The notes beneath the pieces are model-generated. The model saw nothing but the letters and a program-made list of their open reading frames with translations. It was not told the DNA's origin and did no database searches. The position numbers and the translations under genes were made by a program. 64,000 nt of DNA from Lysobacterales bacterium 66-474 (GTDB lineage: Bacteria; Pseudomonadota; Gammaproteobacteria; Xanthomonadales; Rhodanobacteraceae), in NCBI GenBank assembly GCA_001899805.1, contig MKWP01000002.1:62001-126000 (forward strand), written 5' to 3'. Positions 16,851 through 25,063 of this stretch are shown piece by piece; within the stretch, counting starts at the first letter, position 1; every line of letters begins with the position of its first letter.

Positions 16851-18155
16851 TCAACGCCGGCGTCCGCGCCCGCTCTTCTGCGCTGCGGCCTTGATCTCGG
16901 CGGTGGTGGGCGGCGGCGGAATCTCGCCGGGTTTCATCGGCGTCACCTTGCTGCCTTCCTTCAGCCGGAACTGGCCCGCGGTGACCACCTGGTCGCCGGC
17001 CTTCAAACCCTGGGTGACGATCAACCCGGCGTCGCCGGCTTCGCCGCCGGTGGTGACCGAACGCATCGTGACGTATCTGGCAGGCTTGTTGTCGGCCGCG
17101 CTGCTTGCGGGTGCGCGTTGGCCGCGTCGCGAAGCCTTGGCGCCGGCCTGCGTGTCCGACTCGTCGCCCGCGGGGCGCGCCGGCGGCTGGTCGGTGACCA
17201 GCCACACATAGTCGCCGTTCGGGCCGCGCTGCACGGCCGCGCTCGGTACCACCAGCGCGTCGGCATCGATGCTGACCTGCAGCCGGGTGTTGGCGTACTG
17301 GCCCGGGAACAATTGGTTGTTGGCGTTGGGGAATTCGGCCTTGAGTTTGAAGGATGCGGAATCCGGATCGATCTGGTTGTCGATCACCTTGAGCACGCCA
17401 TCGCCTTCGACCATGTTGTTGGAGGCGTCGAGGATCGCCACCGTCAGCGGCGCCTTGGCCTGCGCCGCGCGCACCTCGTCGAGGTACTTGCCCGCCAACG
17501 TGAAGATCACGTTGATCGGGTGCATCTGGGTGACGGTGACGATGGTGGTCGAGGTCGTGATCACGTTGCCGGGATCGACCTGGCGGATGCCCGCGATGCC
17601 GTCGATCGGCGACATCACCCTGGTGAAGCCGAGCTGCACCCTGGTGTCCGCGATGCTGGCGTTGTCGGCGGCCACCGCGGCCTGCCACTGGTCGACGGTG
17701 TTCTTCTGGGTGATGCGATCGATCTGGGCCACGTATTGGCGGTACTTGGGATTTTCGGAGCGTTCGAGGTTGGCCCTGGCGGTCGCGAGCTGGGTGGCAT
17801 CCTGCGCGCGCTTGGCCATGGCCTGGTCAAGCTGCGCCTGCAGGGTGCGCGGGTCGATCTCGGCCAGCACTTGGCCCTTCCGCACCTGGCCGCCCTCGAC
17901 GAAATCGAGTTTCAGCAGCTGGCCGCCGACCTGCGGCTGGACGTTCACCGTGTTCATTGCCTGCACCGTGCCCTGGCTGGTCAGGTACACGGGCACGTTC
18001 TCGGCGGCGGCCGGCACCACCGTCACCGGCACGGGCGCGTCGGGCCCGCCGGATGCGTCCGGGCCGCCCGGCTTGCCGCCGGCGAACATGCGCCACAGGA
18101 TGAAGACCACGATGACGACGCCGATGAGCGTCAGAATCCATTTTTTTCGCGACAT
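16851..18155 (-). CDS. mdtA: RND efflux periplasmic adaptor, MdtA-like
   Basis: This 434-residue membrane fusion protein links the RND permeases to an outer membrane channel. It has an N-terminal anchor (KKWILTLIGVVIVVFILWRM), a split lipoyl domain (VNVQPQVGGQLLKLDFVEGG and LGFTRVMSPIDGIAG), an alpha-hairpin between, and a beta-barrel domain. Near residues 335-365 there is a Pro/Arg/Ala-rich insert (PPARPAGDESDTQAGAKASR) in a loop after VWLVTDQ that looks low-complexity. It is the first gene of the operon with mdtB and mdtC. Confidence 0.9.
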   Translation of the reverse strand: MSRKKWILTLIGVVIVVFILWRMFAGGKPGGPDASGGPDAPVPVTVVPAAAENVPVYLTSQGTVQAMNTVNVQPQVGGQLLKLDFVEGGQVRKGQVLAEIDPRTLQAQLDQAMAKRAQDATQLATARANLERSENPKYRQYVAQIDRITQKNTVDQWQAAVAADNASIADTRVQLGFTRVMSPIDGIAGIRQVDPGNVITTSTTIVTVTQMHPINVIFTLAGKYLDEVRAAQAKAPLTVAILDASNNMVEGDGVLKVIDNQIDPDSASFKLKAEFPNANNQLFPGQYANTRLQVSIDADALVVPSAAVQRGPNGDYVWLVTDQPPARPAGDESDTQAGAKASRRGQRAPASSAADNKPARYVTMRSVTTGGEAGDAGLIVTQGLKAGDQVVTAGQFRLKEGSKVTPMKPGEIPPPPTTAEIKAAAQKSGRGRRR

Positions 18156-18324
18156 CGGTGTCTTCCGGTTTGCATGGATGCGCCCGTTGGACCGTCCGCG
18201 CGGCGAAGCGTTCGTCGCGCGGCGGCTGGGCAGGCATGCCCTAAGTTAGCCGGTCAGGGCAACGGTGCGCCTGTGCCGAACGCCATGTCAACGGCCATGA
18301 CACCCGTCACGTTCACGGGTCCGG

Positions 18325-19854
18325 TCACTGTTCGGCGGCGATGTCGGGCCGGGCCGCGTGGCTCGAATGCGTGGCGGACAGCCGCTTCATCGGCCAGATC
18401 ATCGCGACCGCGATCACGGTGCAGACCACGCCGGCCCAGCCGAGCTTGGTGAACAGCGCGGTATAGATCGGCAGGGTCTGTATCGGGTCGGTGACGTTCT
18501 GGGGCACCGCCGCGAAGTTGGCCACGAGTCCGCCCAGGTATTGCGAAATGCCCACGCCGACGTAATAGGCGCCCATCATGAAGCCGCCCATCCGCGCCGG
18601 CACGTAACGCGCGATCATCGCCAGGCCCAGGCCGCTCACCAGCAGCTCGCCCAGCGAATACAGGCCGTAGCCCCAGATCAGGACCCACGACGAGGCCTTG
18701 CCCGGCTCGGTGACGAAGTTGCCGGCCATGCCGTAGACGAAGTAGCCCGCCGCGACCATCGCGAAACCCAGCGCGAACTTGGATGCGATGGACAGGTCCT
18801 TGCCGCGCTTGCCGGCGGCGGTGTAGATCCACGCCAGGATCGGCGACAGGATCATGATCCAGATCGGGTTGAGCGCCTGGTACTGGCCCGGCAGCCAGGT
18901 GAAGAGGTGCACCCCGAACACGCTCCAGTCGAAGTCGGTGTTGCGCAATGCGAACAGCGCCAGCGAGGTCGGCATCTGCTGGTAGAAGATGAAGAAGAAG
19001 ATCGTCTGCAGGGTCAGGATCAGCGCCGCCGCCAGGCCGGCGCGCTCGCCGCGCTGGCTCTTCACGATCAGGTAAACGAAGATCAGCAGCAGCGCGATGG
19101 CCGCCAGGATCACGAACCATTTCGCGACTTGTTCGTGCTGCAGGATGAAGGCCGCGATCACCGCCAGCACCGCGCCCACGACCAGCACCTTGACCAGCTT
19201 CATCGCGTTGAACGGATGGTGGTCCGGGTCCGAACCGATGTGCGCCAGCGACGCGCGCATGAAGAAGTAATTGACCAGGCCCACGATCAGGCCGATGCTG
19301 CATACGCCGAACGCGGCGTGCCAGCCGAACTCGTTCTGGTACAGGTTGTTGACGTAGTCCTTGATCCACGGCGTCAGCAGCATCGAGATGGTCGAGCCGA
19401 CGTTGACCGCCATGTAGTAGATGGTGAAGGCGCTGTCGATCTTGCTGTCGTCGCCTTCGTAGATCTTGCGCACCAGGTTGCCGGCATTCGGCTTGAACAG
19501 GCCGTTGCCGACCACGATCACGCCCAGCGAGAAATACAGGAAGTTCGGGTTCGCGCTCGGCAGCGTGATCAGCCCGTAGCCGATCGCGAGGATCACCGCG
19601 CCGGTCAGCATGGTGCGGCGCGTGCCGAGGATGCCGTCGCCGACCCAGCCGCCGATCGCCGGCGCCACGTAGATCAGCGCGGCCGCCGCGCTCCATACCA
19701 GGTTCGCGCGCACGTCGTCGAAACCGAGGCGCTGCACCATGTAGTAGACGATCAGCGCCTGCATGCCGTAGAAGCCGAAGCGCTCCCACATCTCGATCAG
19801 GAATACGGTCGAGAACGAGCGGGTCTTGGAAACGGTGGGTGCGATCGAATTCAT
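18325..19854 (-). CDS. POT family proton-dependent oligopeptide transporter
   Basis: This 509-residue major facilitator protein imports di- and tripeptides with protons. The POT signature is present: the ExxERFxYYG equivalent in IEMWERFGFYGMQAL and the PTR2 motif in GNGLFKPNAGNLVRKIYEGD. About 14 hydrophobic helices fit DtpA/DtpD-type carriers. The last ~20 residues are hydrophilic. It stands upstream of mdtA on the same strand, 169 nt away. A small hairpin (ACCCGT...ACGGGT, 18302-18320) lies just past its stop but has no T-run, so its role as terminator is uncertain. Confidence 0.92.
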   Translation of the reverse strand: MNSIAPTVSKTRSFSTVFLIEMWERFGFYGMQALIVYYMVQRLGFDDVRANLVWSAAAALIYVAPAIGGWVGDGILGTRRTMLTGAVILAIGYGLITLPSANPNFLYFSLGVIVVGNGLFKPNAGNLVRKIYEGDDSKIDSAFTIYYMAVNVGSTISMLLTPWIKDYVNNLYQNEFGWHAAFGVCSIGLIVGLVNYFFMRASLAHIGSDPDHHPFNAMKLVKVLVVGAVLAVIAAFILQHEQVAKWFVILAAIALLLIFVYLIVKSQRGERAGLAAALILTLQTIFFFIFYQQMPTSLALFALRNTDFDWSVFGVHLFTWLPGQYQALNPIWIMILSPILAWIYTAAGKRGKDLSIASKFALGFAMVAAGYFVYGMAGNFVTEPGKASSWVLIWGYGLYSLGELLVSGLGLAMIARYVPARMGGFMMGAYYVGVGISQYLGGLVANFAAVPQNVTDPIQTLPIYTALFTKLGWAGVVCTVIAVAMIWPMKRLSATHSSHAARPDIAAEQ

Positions 19855-19929
19855 GACCGAGGGGCCCCCTGTGAAATTGGCGACCGGCCAAGCCTACCCG
19901 AACCGTGGCTGAATGGGGCATGGGACCGC

Positions 19930-20030
19930 TGCGATGCAGCCGCGGTCCGCCCGGAATGACAAGCGCCTCCCATGTTGTCATTCCGGACGCGCGCGGCGCG
20001 ATCCGGAATCGGTTTCCGTTTCATCGCGCG
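19930..20030. repeat. Family B REP pair upstream of thyA
   Basis: Two oppositely oriented copies of the CATTCCGG...CCGGAATGAC repeat lie here (GCCCGGAATGACAAGCG, and TTGTCATTCCGGACGCG with GATCCGGAATCGG). They fill most of the 237-nt gap 19855-20091. The same family recurs near 29400-29800, 31972, 46965, 56700 and 59425. Confidence 0.75.
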
Positions 20031-20091
20031 CTGGCGGTTCCAGCGGGGCAAGCGTTGTTACACTCTCCGGAATTCCGCCCCCATTCCGCCC

Positions 20092-20910
20092 ATGCAGCTC
20101 TACCTCGACCTCCTCCGCGACGTGCTGGAACATGGCTCCCACAAGGACGACCGCACCGGCACCGGGACGCGCTCGGTATTCGGTCGCCAGATTCGCATGG
20201 ATCTCGCGGCCGGGTTCCCGCTGCTCACCACCAAGAAGCTGCACGTGAAATCCATCGTGCACGAACTCCTGTGGTTCCTGCGCGGCGACACCAACGTCAA
20301 GTATTTGCGGGACCACGGTGTCAGCATCTGGGACGAGTGGGCGGATGCGAACGGTGAGCTCGGCCCGGTCTACGGCAAGCAGTGGCGGGCGTGGCCGGCG
20401 CCGGACGGCCGCACGATCGACCAGATCACCCGGGTGATCGAACAAATCCGGCGCAACCCCGACTCGCGTCGCATGCTCGTGAGTGCATGGAATGTCGGTG
20501 AACTCGACAGGATGGCGTTGATGCCTTGCCACGCGCTGTTCCAGTTCTACGTTGCCCCTTCGACGGGCTCAGGGCAGGGCAACGGAAAATTGTCGTGCCA
20601 GCTCTACCAGCGCTCGGCCGACATCTTCCTCGGGGTGCCTTTCAACATCGCCAGCTATGCCTTGCTCACCTGCATGGTCGCGCAGGTTTGCGGCCTCGAG
20701 CGCGGCGATTTCGTGCATACGTTCGGCGACCTGCACCTTTATTCCAACCACATCGAGCAGGCACGCGAACAGTTGACCCGCGCGCCGCGACCGTTGCCGA
20801 AACTGGCACTGGATCCCGACGTGCAATCGTTGTTCGACTTCCGCTTCGAAGACATCCGCATCGTCGATTACAACCCGTGGCCGGCCATCCGTGCCCCAGT
20901 AGCGGTGTGA
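20092..20910 (+). CDS. thyA: Thymidylate synthase with a repeat-encoded insertion
   Basis: ThyA methylates dUMP to dTMP with methylenetetrahydrofolate. The 272-residue protein starts [15 protein letters not shown] and carries the catalytic Cys146 in [12 protein letters not shown], then [20 protein letters not shown] and the C-terminus APVAV. E. coli ThyA has 264 residues; the eight extra ones are PSTGSGQG at 156-163, between FYVA and GKLSC. They are encoded by a family C palindromic repeat (20554-20580). The insertion falls in a turn ten residues after the catalytic Cys, yet all other motifs are intact, so the enzyme is probably active. The folA frame follows after 6 nt. Confidence 0.96.
   Translation: MQLYLDLLRDVLEHGSHKDDRTGTGTRSVFGRQIRMDLAAGFPLLTTKKLHVKSIVHELLWFLRGDTNVKYLRDHGVSIWDEWADANGELGPVYGKQWRAWPAPDGRTIDQITRVIEQIRRNPDSRRMLVSAWNVGELDRMALMPCHALFQFYVAPSTGSGQGNGKLSCQLYQRSADIFLGVPFNIASYALLTCMVAQVCGLERGDFVHTFGDLHLYSNHIEQAREQLTRAPRPLPKLALDPDVQSLFDFRFEDIRIVDYNPWPAIRAPVAV
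20554..20580. repeat. Family C short palindromic repeat inside thyA
   Basis: The sequence GCCCCTTCGACGGGCTCAGG is a clear copy of the repeat seen at 60288 and, inverted, at 32866. Here it is translated as PSTGSGQG within thymidylate synthase and adds exactly 24 nt relative to the E. coli protein. Confidence 0.85.
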
Positions 20911-20916
20911 GCGCGC

Positions 20917-22530
20917 ATGACGGATATCACCCTCGTCGCCGCGCTCGACCGCAACGGCGCCATCGGCCGTGCGGGGGAAATGCCCTGGCACCTGTCCGCC
21001 GACCTCAAGCGCTTCAAGGCGCTCACGCTGGGCAAGCCGGTGCTGATGGGGCGCAAGACCGCGCTGGCGATCGGTCGTCCTTTGCCGGGGCGACCGAACC
21101 TGGTGCTGACGCGCAGCGCCGTCGCGCCCTTCGAAGGCCAGATCGTGGTGCATTCGCTGGACGATGCGGTTGCACGGGCCGGCAACAACGAGTTGATGGT
21201 GATCGGCGGTGGCGAGATCTACGCGCTGGCGTTGCCACGCGCGACACGCCTTCGCCTGACCGAAGTCGATACCGTTGCGTCCGATGCCGACACGTTTTTC
21301 CCGGCGTTCGATCGCAACGATTGGCGTGAAGCGTCGCGTGAACACCATCCGGCCGACGCTGAACATCCGTTCGCCTTCGATTTCGTCGATTACGAACGGG
21401 TGCATGATCACGCGATTGGAACCCCTCTCCCGCCGGGAGAGGCGCGCTTCGCGCGAGCGCGTAGCGCTGGGGTGAGGGTACGGACCTTGCGCAATGTCCC
21501 GAACCCTCACCCGGCCTTCGGCCACCCTCTCCCGGCGGGAGAGGGAACAGCGCTGCAAGTCGCCGCGGGCATCGTCGCGGATGCACAAGGCCGCGTGCTG
21601 CTGATGCAACGCCTGCCCGGCAAGCACCTGGCGGGCCTGTGGGAGTTTCCCGGCGGAAAGCTTGAGCCCGGCGAAACCGTCGAAGCGGCACTGATCCGCG
21701 AACTGCGCGAAGAACTCGGCATCGAGGTGCTCGCCTCCGCGCCGTTGGTTTCCATCCCCTGGCGCTACCCGGAAAAGACCGTGCGCCTGCACGCGCTGCG
21801 CGTGACGGCTTGGCGCGGTGAACCGCGGGCGCGCGAGGGGCACCCGTTGCGTTGGGCCGATATACGCGACATGGATGCCGCCACGATGCCGGCCGCCGAC
21901 GTGCCGATCGTCACCGCGCTGCGGTTGCCGGCGGCCTGCGTGATTGTCGATGGCGACAGCGTCGCGCGCCTTTCTTTTCCGCTGCCGAACGCTTCCGGAG
22001 CAGCGGGACGAGACGGACGAACCCCATCGTCGGGCCCCTTGCTGCAAATCCGGATGCCGGGCGCATCGCGTGCGGACGTCCGCACGACCGCGCTTGCATG
22101 GATCGATGCGGATCCGTCGTTGCGCGGGCGCCTGCTGGTCAACCACGACATCGAACTTGCGCAGGAGCTCGGCGTAGGCGTGCAGCTCAAGGCCTCGCAA
22201 TTGCGCGAATTGCACGAACGGCCGCTGGCTCGCGACGCATGGGTGGGGGCGTCGTGCCACGCAGCCGAAGAGCTGCAGTTCGCCGCGCGCCTCGGCGCCG
22301 ACTTCGCGACCCTGTCGCCGGTGCGCGCTACCGCCTCGCATCCCGACGCCGTACCGCTGGGTTGGGAGCGTTTCGCGGCGCTTGTCGCTGACGCGCGATT
22401 GCCGGTGTACGCGCTGGGTGGCGTGGGCCCCGACGATTTCGAGCGCGCGCGTGCTGCAGGCGCGCAAGGCGTCGCGGGCATCCGCGCATTTGCCGGAACC
22501 CCTCTCCCCGTGGGAGAGGGGCAGGGGTGA
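20917..22530 (+). CDS. folA: Dihydrofolate reductase fused in frame to a Nudix/ThiE-like protein
   Basis: One open frame of 537 codons encodes two normally separate proteins. Residues 1-162 are dihydrofolate reductase (ITLVAALDRNGAIGRAGEMP, WHLSADLKRFKAL, MGRKT, VIGGGEIYALALP), which reduces dihydrofolate for thymidylate synthesis and pairs with the upstream thyA. Residues ~167-212 are translated family A palindromic repeat (TPLPPGEARFARARSAGVRV...HPLPAGEG) with no stop in this frame. Residues ~213-340 are a Nudix hydrolase with a complete Nudix box (G247 to G268, including REL and EE), and ~340-525 a ThiE/TenI-like barrel. The C-terminus (TPLPVGEGQG) is again repeat, which supplies the stop. 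The fusion could be made as one protein, or the second part could re-initiate at TTG 21487 behind GAGGG. Confidence 0.85.
   Translation: MTDITLVAALDRNGAIGRAGEMPWHLSADLKRFKALTLGKPVLMGRKTALAIGRPLPGRPNLVLTRSAVAPFEGQIVVHSLDDAVARAGNNELMVIGGGEIYALALPRATRLRLTEVDTVASDADTFFPAFDRNDWREASREHHPADAEHPFAFDFVDYERVHDHAIGTPLPPGEARFARARSAGVRVRTLRNVPNPHPAFGHPLPAGEGTALQVAAGIVADAQGRVLLMQRLPGKHLAGLWEFPGGKLEPGETVEAALIRELREELGIEVLASAPLVSIPWRYPEKTVRLHALRVTAWRGEPRAREGHPLRWADIRDMDAATMPAADVPIVTALRLPAACVIVDGDSVARLSFPLPNASGAAGRDGRTPSSGPLLQIRMPGASRADVRTTALAWIDADPSLRGRLLVNHDIELAQELGVGVQLKASQLRELHERPLARDAWVGASCHAAEELQFAARLGADFATLSPVRATASHPDAVPLGWERFAALVADARLPVYALGGVGPDDFERARAAGAQGVAGIRAFAGTPLPVGEGQG
21415..21550. repeat. Family A inverted repeat pair forming the folA-Nudix linker
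   Basis: Two oppositely oriented copies of the CCCCTCTCCC...GGGTGAGGGT repeat (CCCTCTCCCGCCGGGAGAGG at 21423 on, and AACCCTCACCC...CTCTCCCGGCGGGAGAGG ending near 21545) lie between the DHFR and Nudix coding parts. In the folA frame neither copy contains a stop, so they are read through. The same pair type occupies 22497-22612, 47760-47890, 49980-50132 and 54807-55033. Confidence 0.85.
21551..22530 (+). other. Nudix hydrolase plus ThiE-like domain portion of the fusion
   Basis: This part corresponds to the stand-alone Nudix/ThiE-like protein that is often found near coaE and secA in related bacteria (family knowledge). The Nudix domain (VAAGIVADAQGRVLLMQRLP, then LWEFPGGKLEPGE and RELREELGIE) resembles MutT, which removes 8-oxo-dGTP. 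The second domain (LLVNHDIELAQELGVGVQLK, SCHAAEELQFA, ALGGVGPDDFERARAAGAQG) follows the thiamine phosphate synthase fold but without a demonstrated activity. It is convergent with coaE, separated only by repeats. Confidence 0.75.
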
Positions 22531-22612
22531 GGGTACGATCGAAGCGGGCCGTTGCATTATCACCGAACCCTCACCCGGCCTGCGGCCACCCTCTCCCGGA
22601 GGTAGAGGGGAA
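22497..22612. repeat. Family A repeat pair between the folA fusion and coaE
   Basis: An inverted pair (CCCCTCTCCCCGTGGGAGAGG ... ACCCTCACCCGGCCTGCGGC ... CTCTCCCGGAGGTAGAGG) overlaps the 3' end of the fused gene and fills the gap to coaE. The first copy contributes the last ten residues and the stop codon of the upstream protein. As a stem-loop between convergent genes it may also stop transcription. Confidence 0.8.
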
Positions 22613-23233
22613 CTAATTAAGTCGCGTGGCTCGCGCCAACTCCAGATACCGCGCATGCAGCGTCGCCACCTTGGCGTCCAGCGCGGCTTCTTCGCCGTCA
22701 TTGACGATCACGTCGTCGGCGATCGCCAATCGTTGCTCGCGCGTCGCCTGCGCGGCCAGCATTTGTGCGGCGTGCTCCCGGGAGACGCCGTCGCGTTGCA
22801 CCAGGCGTTCGACCTGCAGCGCCTCGGGCGCGTCCACCAGCAACACGCGATCGACCCACGCATAGTCTCCGCGGTTCTCCGCGAGCAACGGGATCGCCAG
22901 CATGCAATACGGCCCGCGATCCAGACCGACGCGTCGCTGCAACCATGCACGCACGCGCGGATGGATGATCCGCTCCAGCTTCAGGCGTGCGCCGGCGTCG
23001 GCGAACACCCGTTCGCGCATCGCGCGGCGGTCGAGCGAACCGTCGGCGTTCAGCATCCCCTGGCCGAACACGAATTCGATTTCGGCCAGCGCCGTCGAGC
23101 CCGCCGCCACCACTTCGCGCGCGGCGACATCGGCGTCGTGCACCCCGATGCCCAGCTTTTCGAAGCGCCGCGCCACGGCGCTCTTGCCCGAGGCGACACC
23201 GCCGGTCAGCGCAACCACATAATGATGGGTCAT
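22613..23233 (-). CDS. coaE: Dephospho-CoA kinase
   Basis: CoaE phosphorylates dephospho-CoA at the 3' hydroxyl, the last step of coenzyme A synthesis. The 206-residue protein has the P-loop VALTGGVASGKSAVA, the substrate-binding Asp in VHDADVAAREVV, IHPRVRAWL and the family segment IPLLAENRGDYAWVDRVLLV, followed by RDGVSREHAAQMLAAQ. The length is typical. It lies on the same strand as pilB-pilC-pilD, which are its usual neighbours, but is separated from pilD here by a phosphoethanolamine transferase gene. Confidence 0.95.
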   Translation of the reverse strand: MTHHYVVALTGGVASGKSAVARRFEKLGIGVHDADVAAREVVAAGSTALAEIEFVFGQGMLNADGSLDRRAMRERVFADAGARLKLERIIHPRVRAWLQRRVGLDRGPYCMLAIPLLAENRGDYAWVDRVLLVDAPEALQVERLVQRDGVSREHAAQMLAAQATREQRLAIADDVIVNDGEEAALDAKVATLHARYLELARATRLN

Positions 23234-23266
23234 GTGTACGAGTTACGGAGGACATCAGACTGCAGC

Positions 23267-24997
23267 TTAATTCCCTCTGCCCCCGTTTGACACCCGTCCG
23301 CATTCCCTGTCGATCCGCGCGGTGTCGAAGTCGATGTGCTGCGTCTGCGCCACCCAGCGCGTGTGGTAGTGCCAGTCGGGGCTGAGCAGGCTCCATGTTT
23401 CATCGTGCGAGGGGAAGGCCACGCCCGCCATGTCGATCAGCGACTCGAAGGTGTCGGCGCTGATCGTGCGCTTGCCGGCGTTCGATTGCAACGCCGCCAC
23501 GCGCCGCGGAAAGTCCCGTTGGTACGCATCGGAATACCAGAACAGTGCCGGGATCTCGTATTCGGGCACGGTGCCGACGCCGTGGCCTTCCTTGTCGCAG
23601 GTCGGCGTCGGGATCAATTCGCCGTGGTCGGATTCGAACCACAGTGCGCTGACCGCGCCGCTGTGCTTCAGGACGTCGATGATCGCGGCCAGCACATGGT
23701 CGCTGTACAGGATCGAATTGTCGTAGCTGTTGCGCACGCGTTCGATGTGCGTGCCCTGGCCAGGCGGCGACAACTGGGTCGGCGTCCAGCGTTCGAAGGC
23801 CTGCGGGTAGCGATAGTCGTATTTCACGTGGCTGCCCATCATGTGCAGCACGATGAAAAGGTCCTTGCCGGATGCACCCAGGGCATCCTTCAAGGGCTGG
23901 ACCAAGTCTCCGTCGTAACTGCCCGGCGCGGTCCACGAGGCATGGTTCAGCCATTCCACGTGGTCGGCTTCGTAGGCGTACATTGACACCGGCGAATCGA
24001 ACTCGCCGATCGCCTGCTGGTTGGAAATCCAGTACGTCTCGTAGCCGGCTTCGGACATCGCGCGCAACACCGATGCTTCATGCCAAGGCGCGTCCCACGC
24101 CATGTCGGGCTTGCGGCGGGTCAGGATCATCGGGATCGCCGCGATCGATTCGGGCCAGGTGGCGATGAAGCGCGTGATCGGCACCACGTTCTTCAGTTTC
24201 GACAGTTCCGGGTTGGTCGCACGGTCGTAACCGAACAACTGCCAGTTCGCACGCCGGCTGCTTTCGCCGATCACCAGCACGTACACCTGGCGTTGCCGCA
24301 GCGGCGCCCCGGTACGCTGCGCATGAAACCGGAATGCCTTGAACCTGGCCGCGTCGATGCGCATGCGGTCCCACTCGCTGCGGTACTTGACGATGCGCGG
24401 GACCACGCCGAACGGAAAACCGTCCTCGATCGCGTCGCCGTAGTCGCGCAGCGGCGCCGTGGCTGATTCCGATTCGCTCGCGCTCTTGTGGCGGAATGAC
24501 GCATAGCCGATCCCCAGTGGCAGCAGCATCGCCACGACGCACGCGCAAGACAATCCGACCCGCCAGCCGCCCCGCCAACGCAACCGCGCGCGCCAACTCG
24601 ACCATGCCGCCAGCAGCGCCACCGCGAGCCCCGCGAACAAGGCAACCGCCAGCGGCGCCAGCAGCCGGCCGAAATATTCGTCGGCCTCGAGCGGGTTGGT
24701 CGCGACGACGGTGGCGATGATCTGCGCCGAAGTCGGGTGGTGGTATTGCAGGATGTAGAACGCCTCCAGCGGCGCCAGCAGCGCGAACGGCGCCAGCAGC
24801 AGGCAGGCCAGCCATGGCCAGCGTCCCAGCAACGCGAACAGCAACGCCAACATTGCCGCCGGCAACACCAGCGCCGCGACCCACACGCTGCCGCTGGTGT
24901 CGTGCGCCAGCCACACGAAGTTCGGCAGCATCAACAGCGCGACCAGCAGCACGATGAACGTGAAGGCGGACGCGCGGCGCACGGGAGATCCGGTCAT
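23267..24997 (-). CDS. CptA-like phosphoethanolamine transferase (sulfatase fold)
   Basis: This 576-residue inner membrane enzyme has five hydrophobic helices in the first ~190 residues and a periplasmic alkaline phosphatase-fold domain after that. VLVIGESSRRANWQLFGYD marks the metal site; the residue after GE is Ser, as in CptA, rather than the Thr of EptA. Further metal ligands are in FESDHGEL and EGHGVG. Enzymes of this group add phosphoethanolamine to lipid A or core heptose, which alters surface charge and polymyxin resistance; the acceptor is not known here. ATG 24997 is preferred over an in-frame TTG 36 nt upstream. Its position between pilD and coaE is unusual. Confidence 0.85.
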   Translation of the reverse strand: MTGSPVRRASAFTFIVLLVALLMLPNFVWLAHDTSGSVWVAALVLPAAMLALLFALLGRWPWLACLLLAPFALLAPLEAFYILQYHHPTSAQIIATVVATNPLEADEYFGRLLAPLAVALFAGLAVALLAAWSSWRARLRWRGGWRVGLSCACVVAMLLPLGIGYASFRHKSASESESATAPLRDYGDAIEDGFPFGVVPRIVKYRSEWDRMRIDAARFKAFRFHAQRTGAPLRQRQVYVLVIGESSRRANWQLFGYDRATNPELSKLKNVVPITRFIATWPESIAAIPMILTRRKPDMAWDAPWHEASVLRAMSEAGYETYWISNQQAIGEFDSPVSMYAYEADHVEWLNHASWTAPGSYDGDLVQPLKDALGASGKDLFIVLHMMGSHVKYDYRYPQAFERWTPTQLSPPGQGTHIERVRNSYDNSILYSDHVLAAIIDVLKHSGAVSALWFESDHGELIPTPTCDKEGHGVGTVPEYEIPALFWYSDAYQRDFPRRVAALQSNAGKRTISADTFESLIDMAGVAFPSHDETWSLLSPDWHYHTRWVAQTQHIDFDTARIDRECGRVSNGGRGN

Positions 24998-25063
24998 GGA
25001 AAGATCGTCGGAAACGCTGGAGGGTCGTCGCAATCTGCCGGGGGCAGGTTATCCAGCGTTCGC

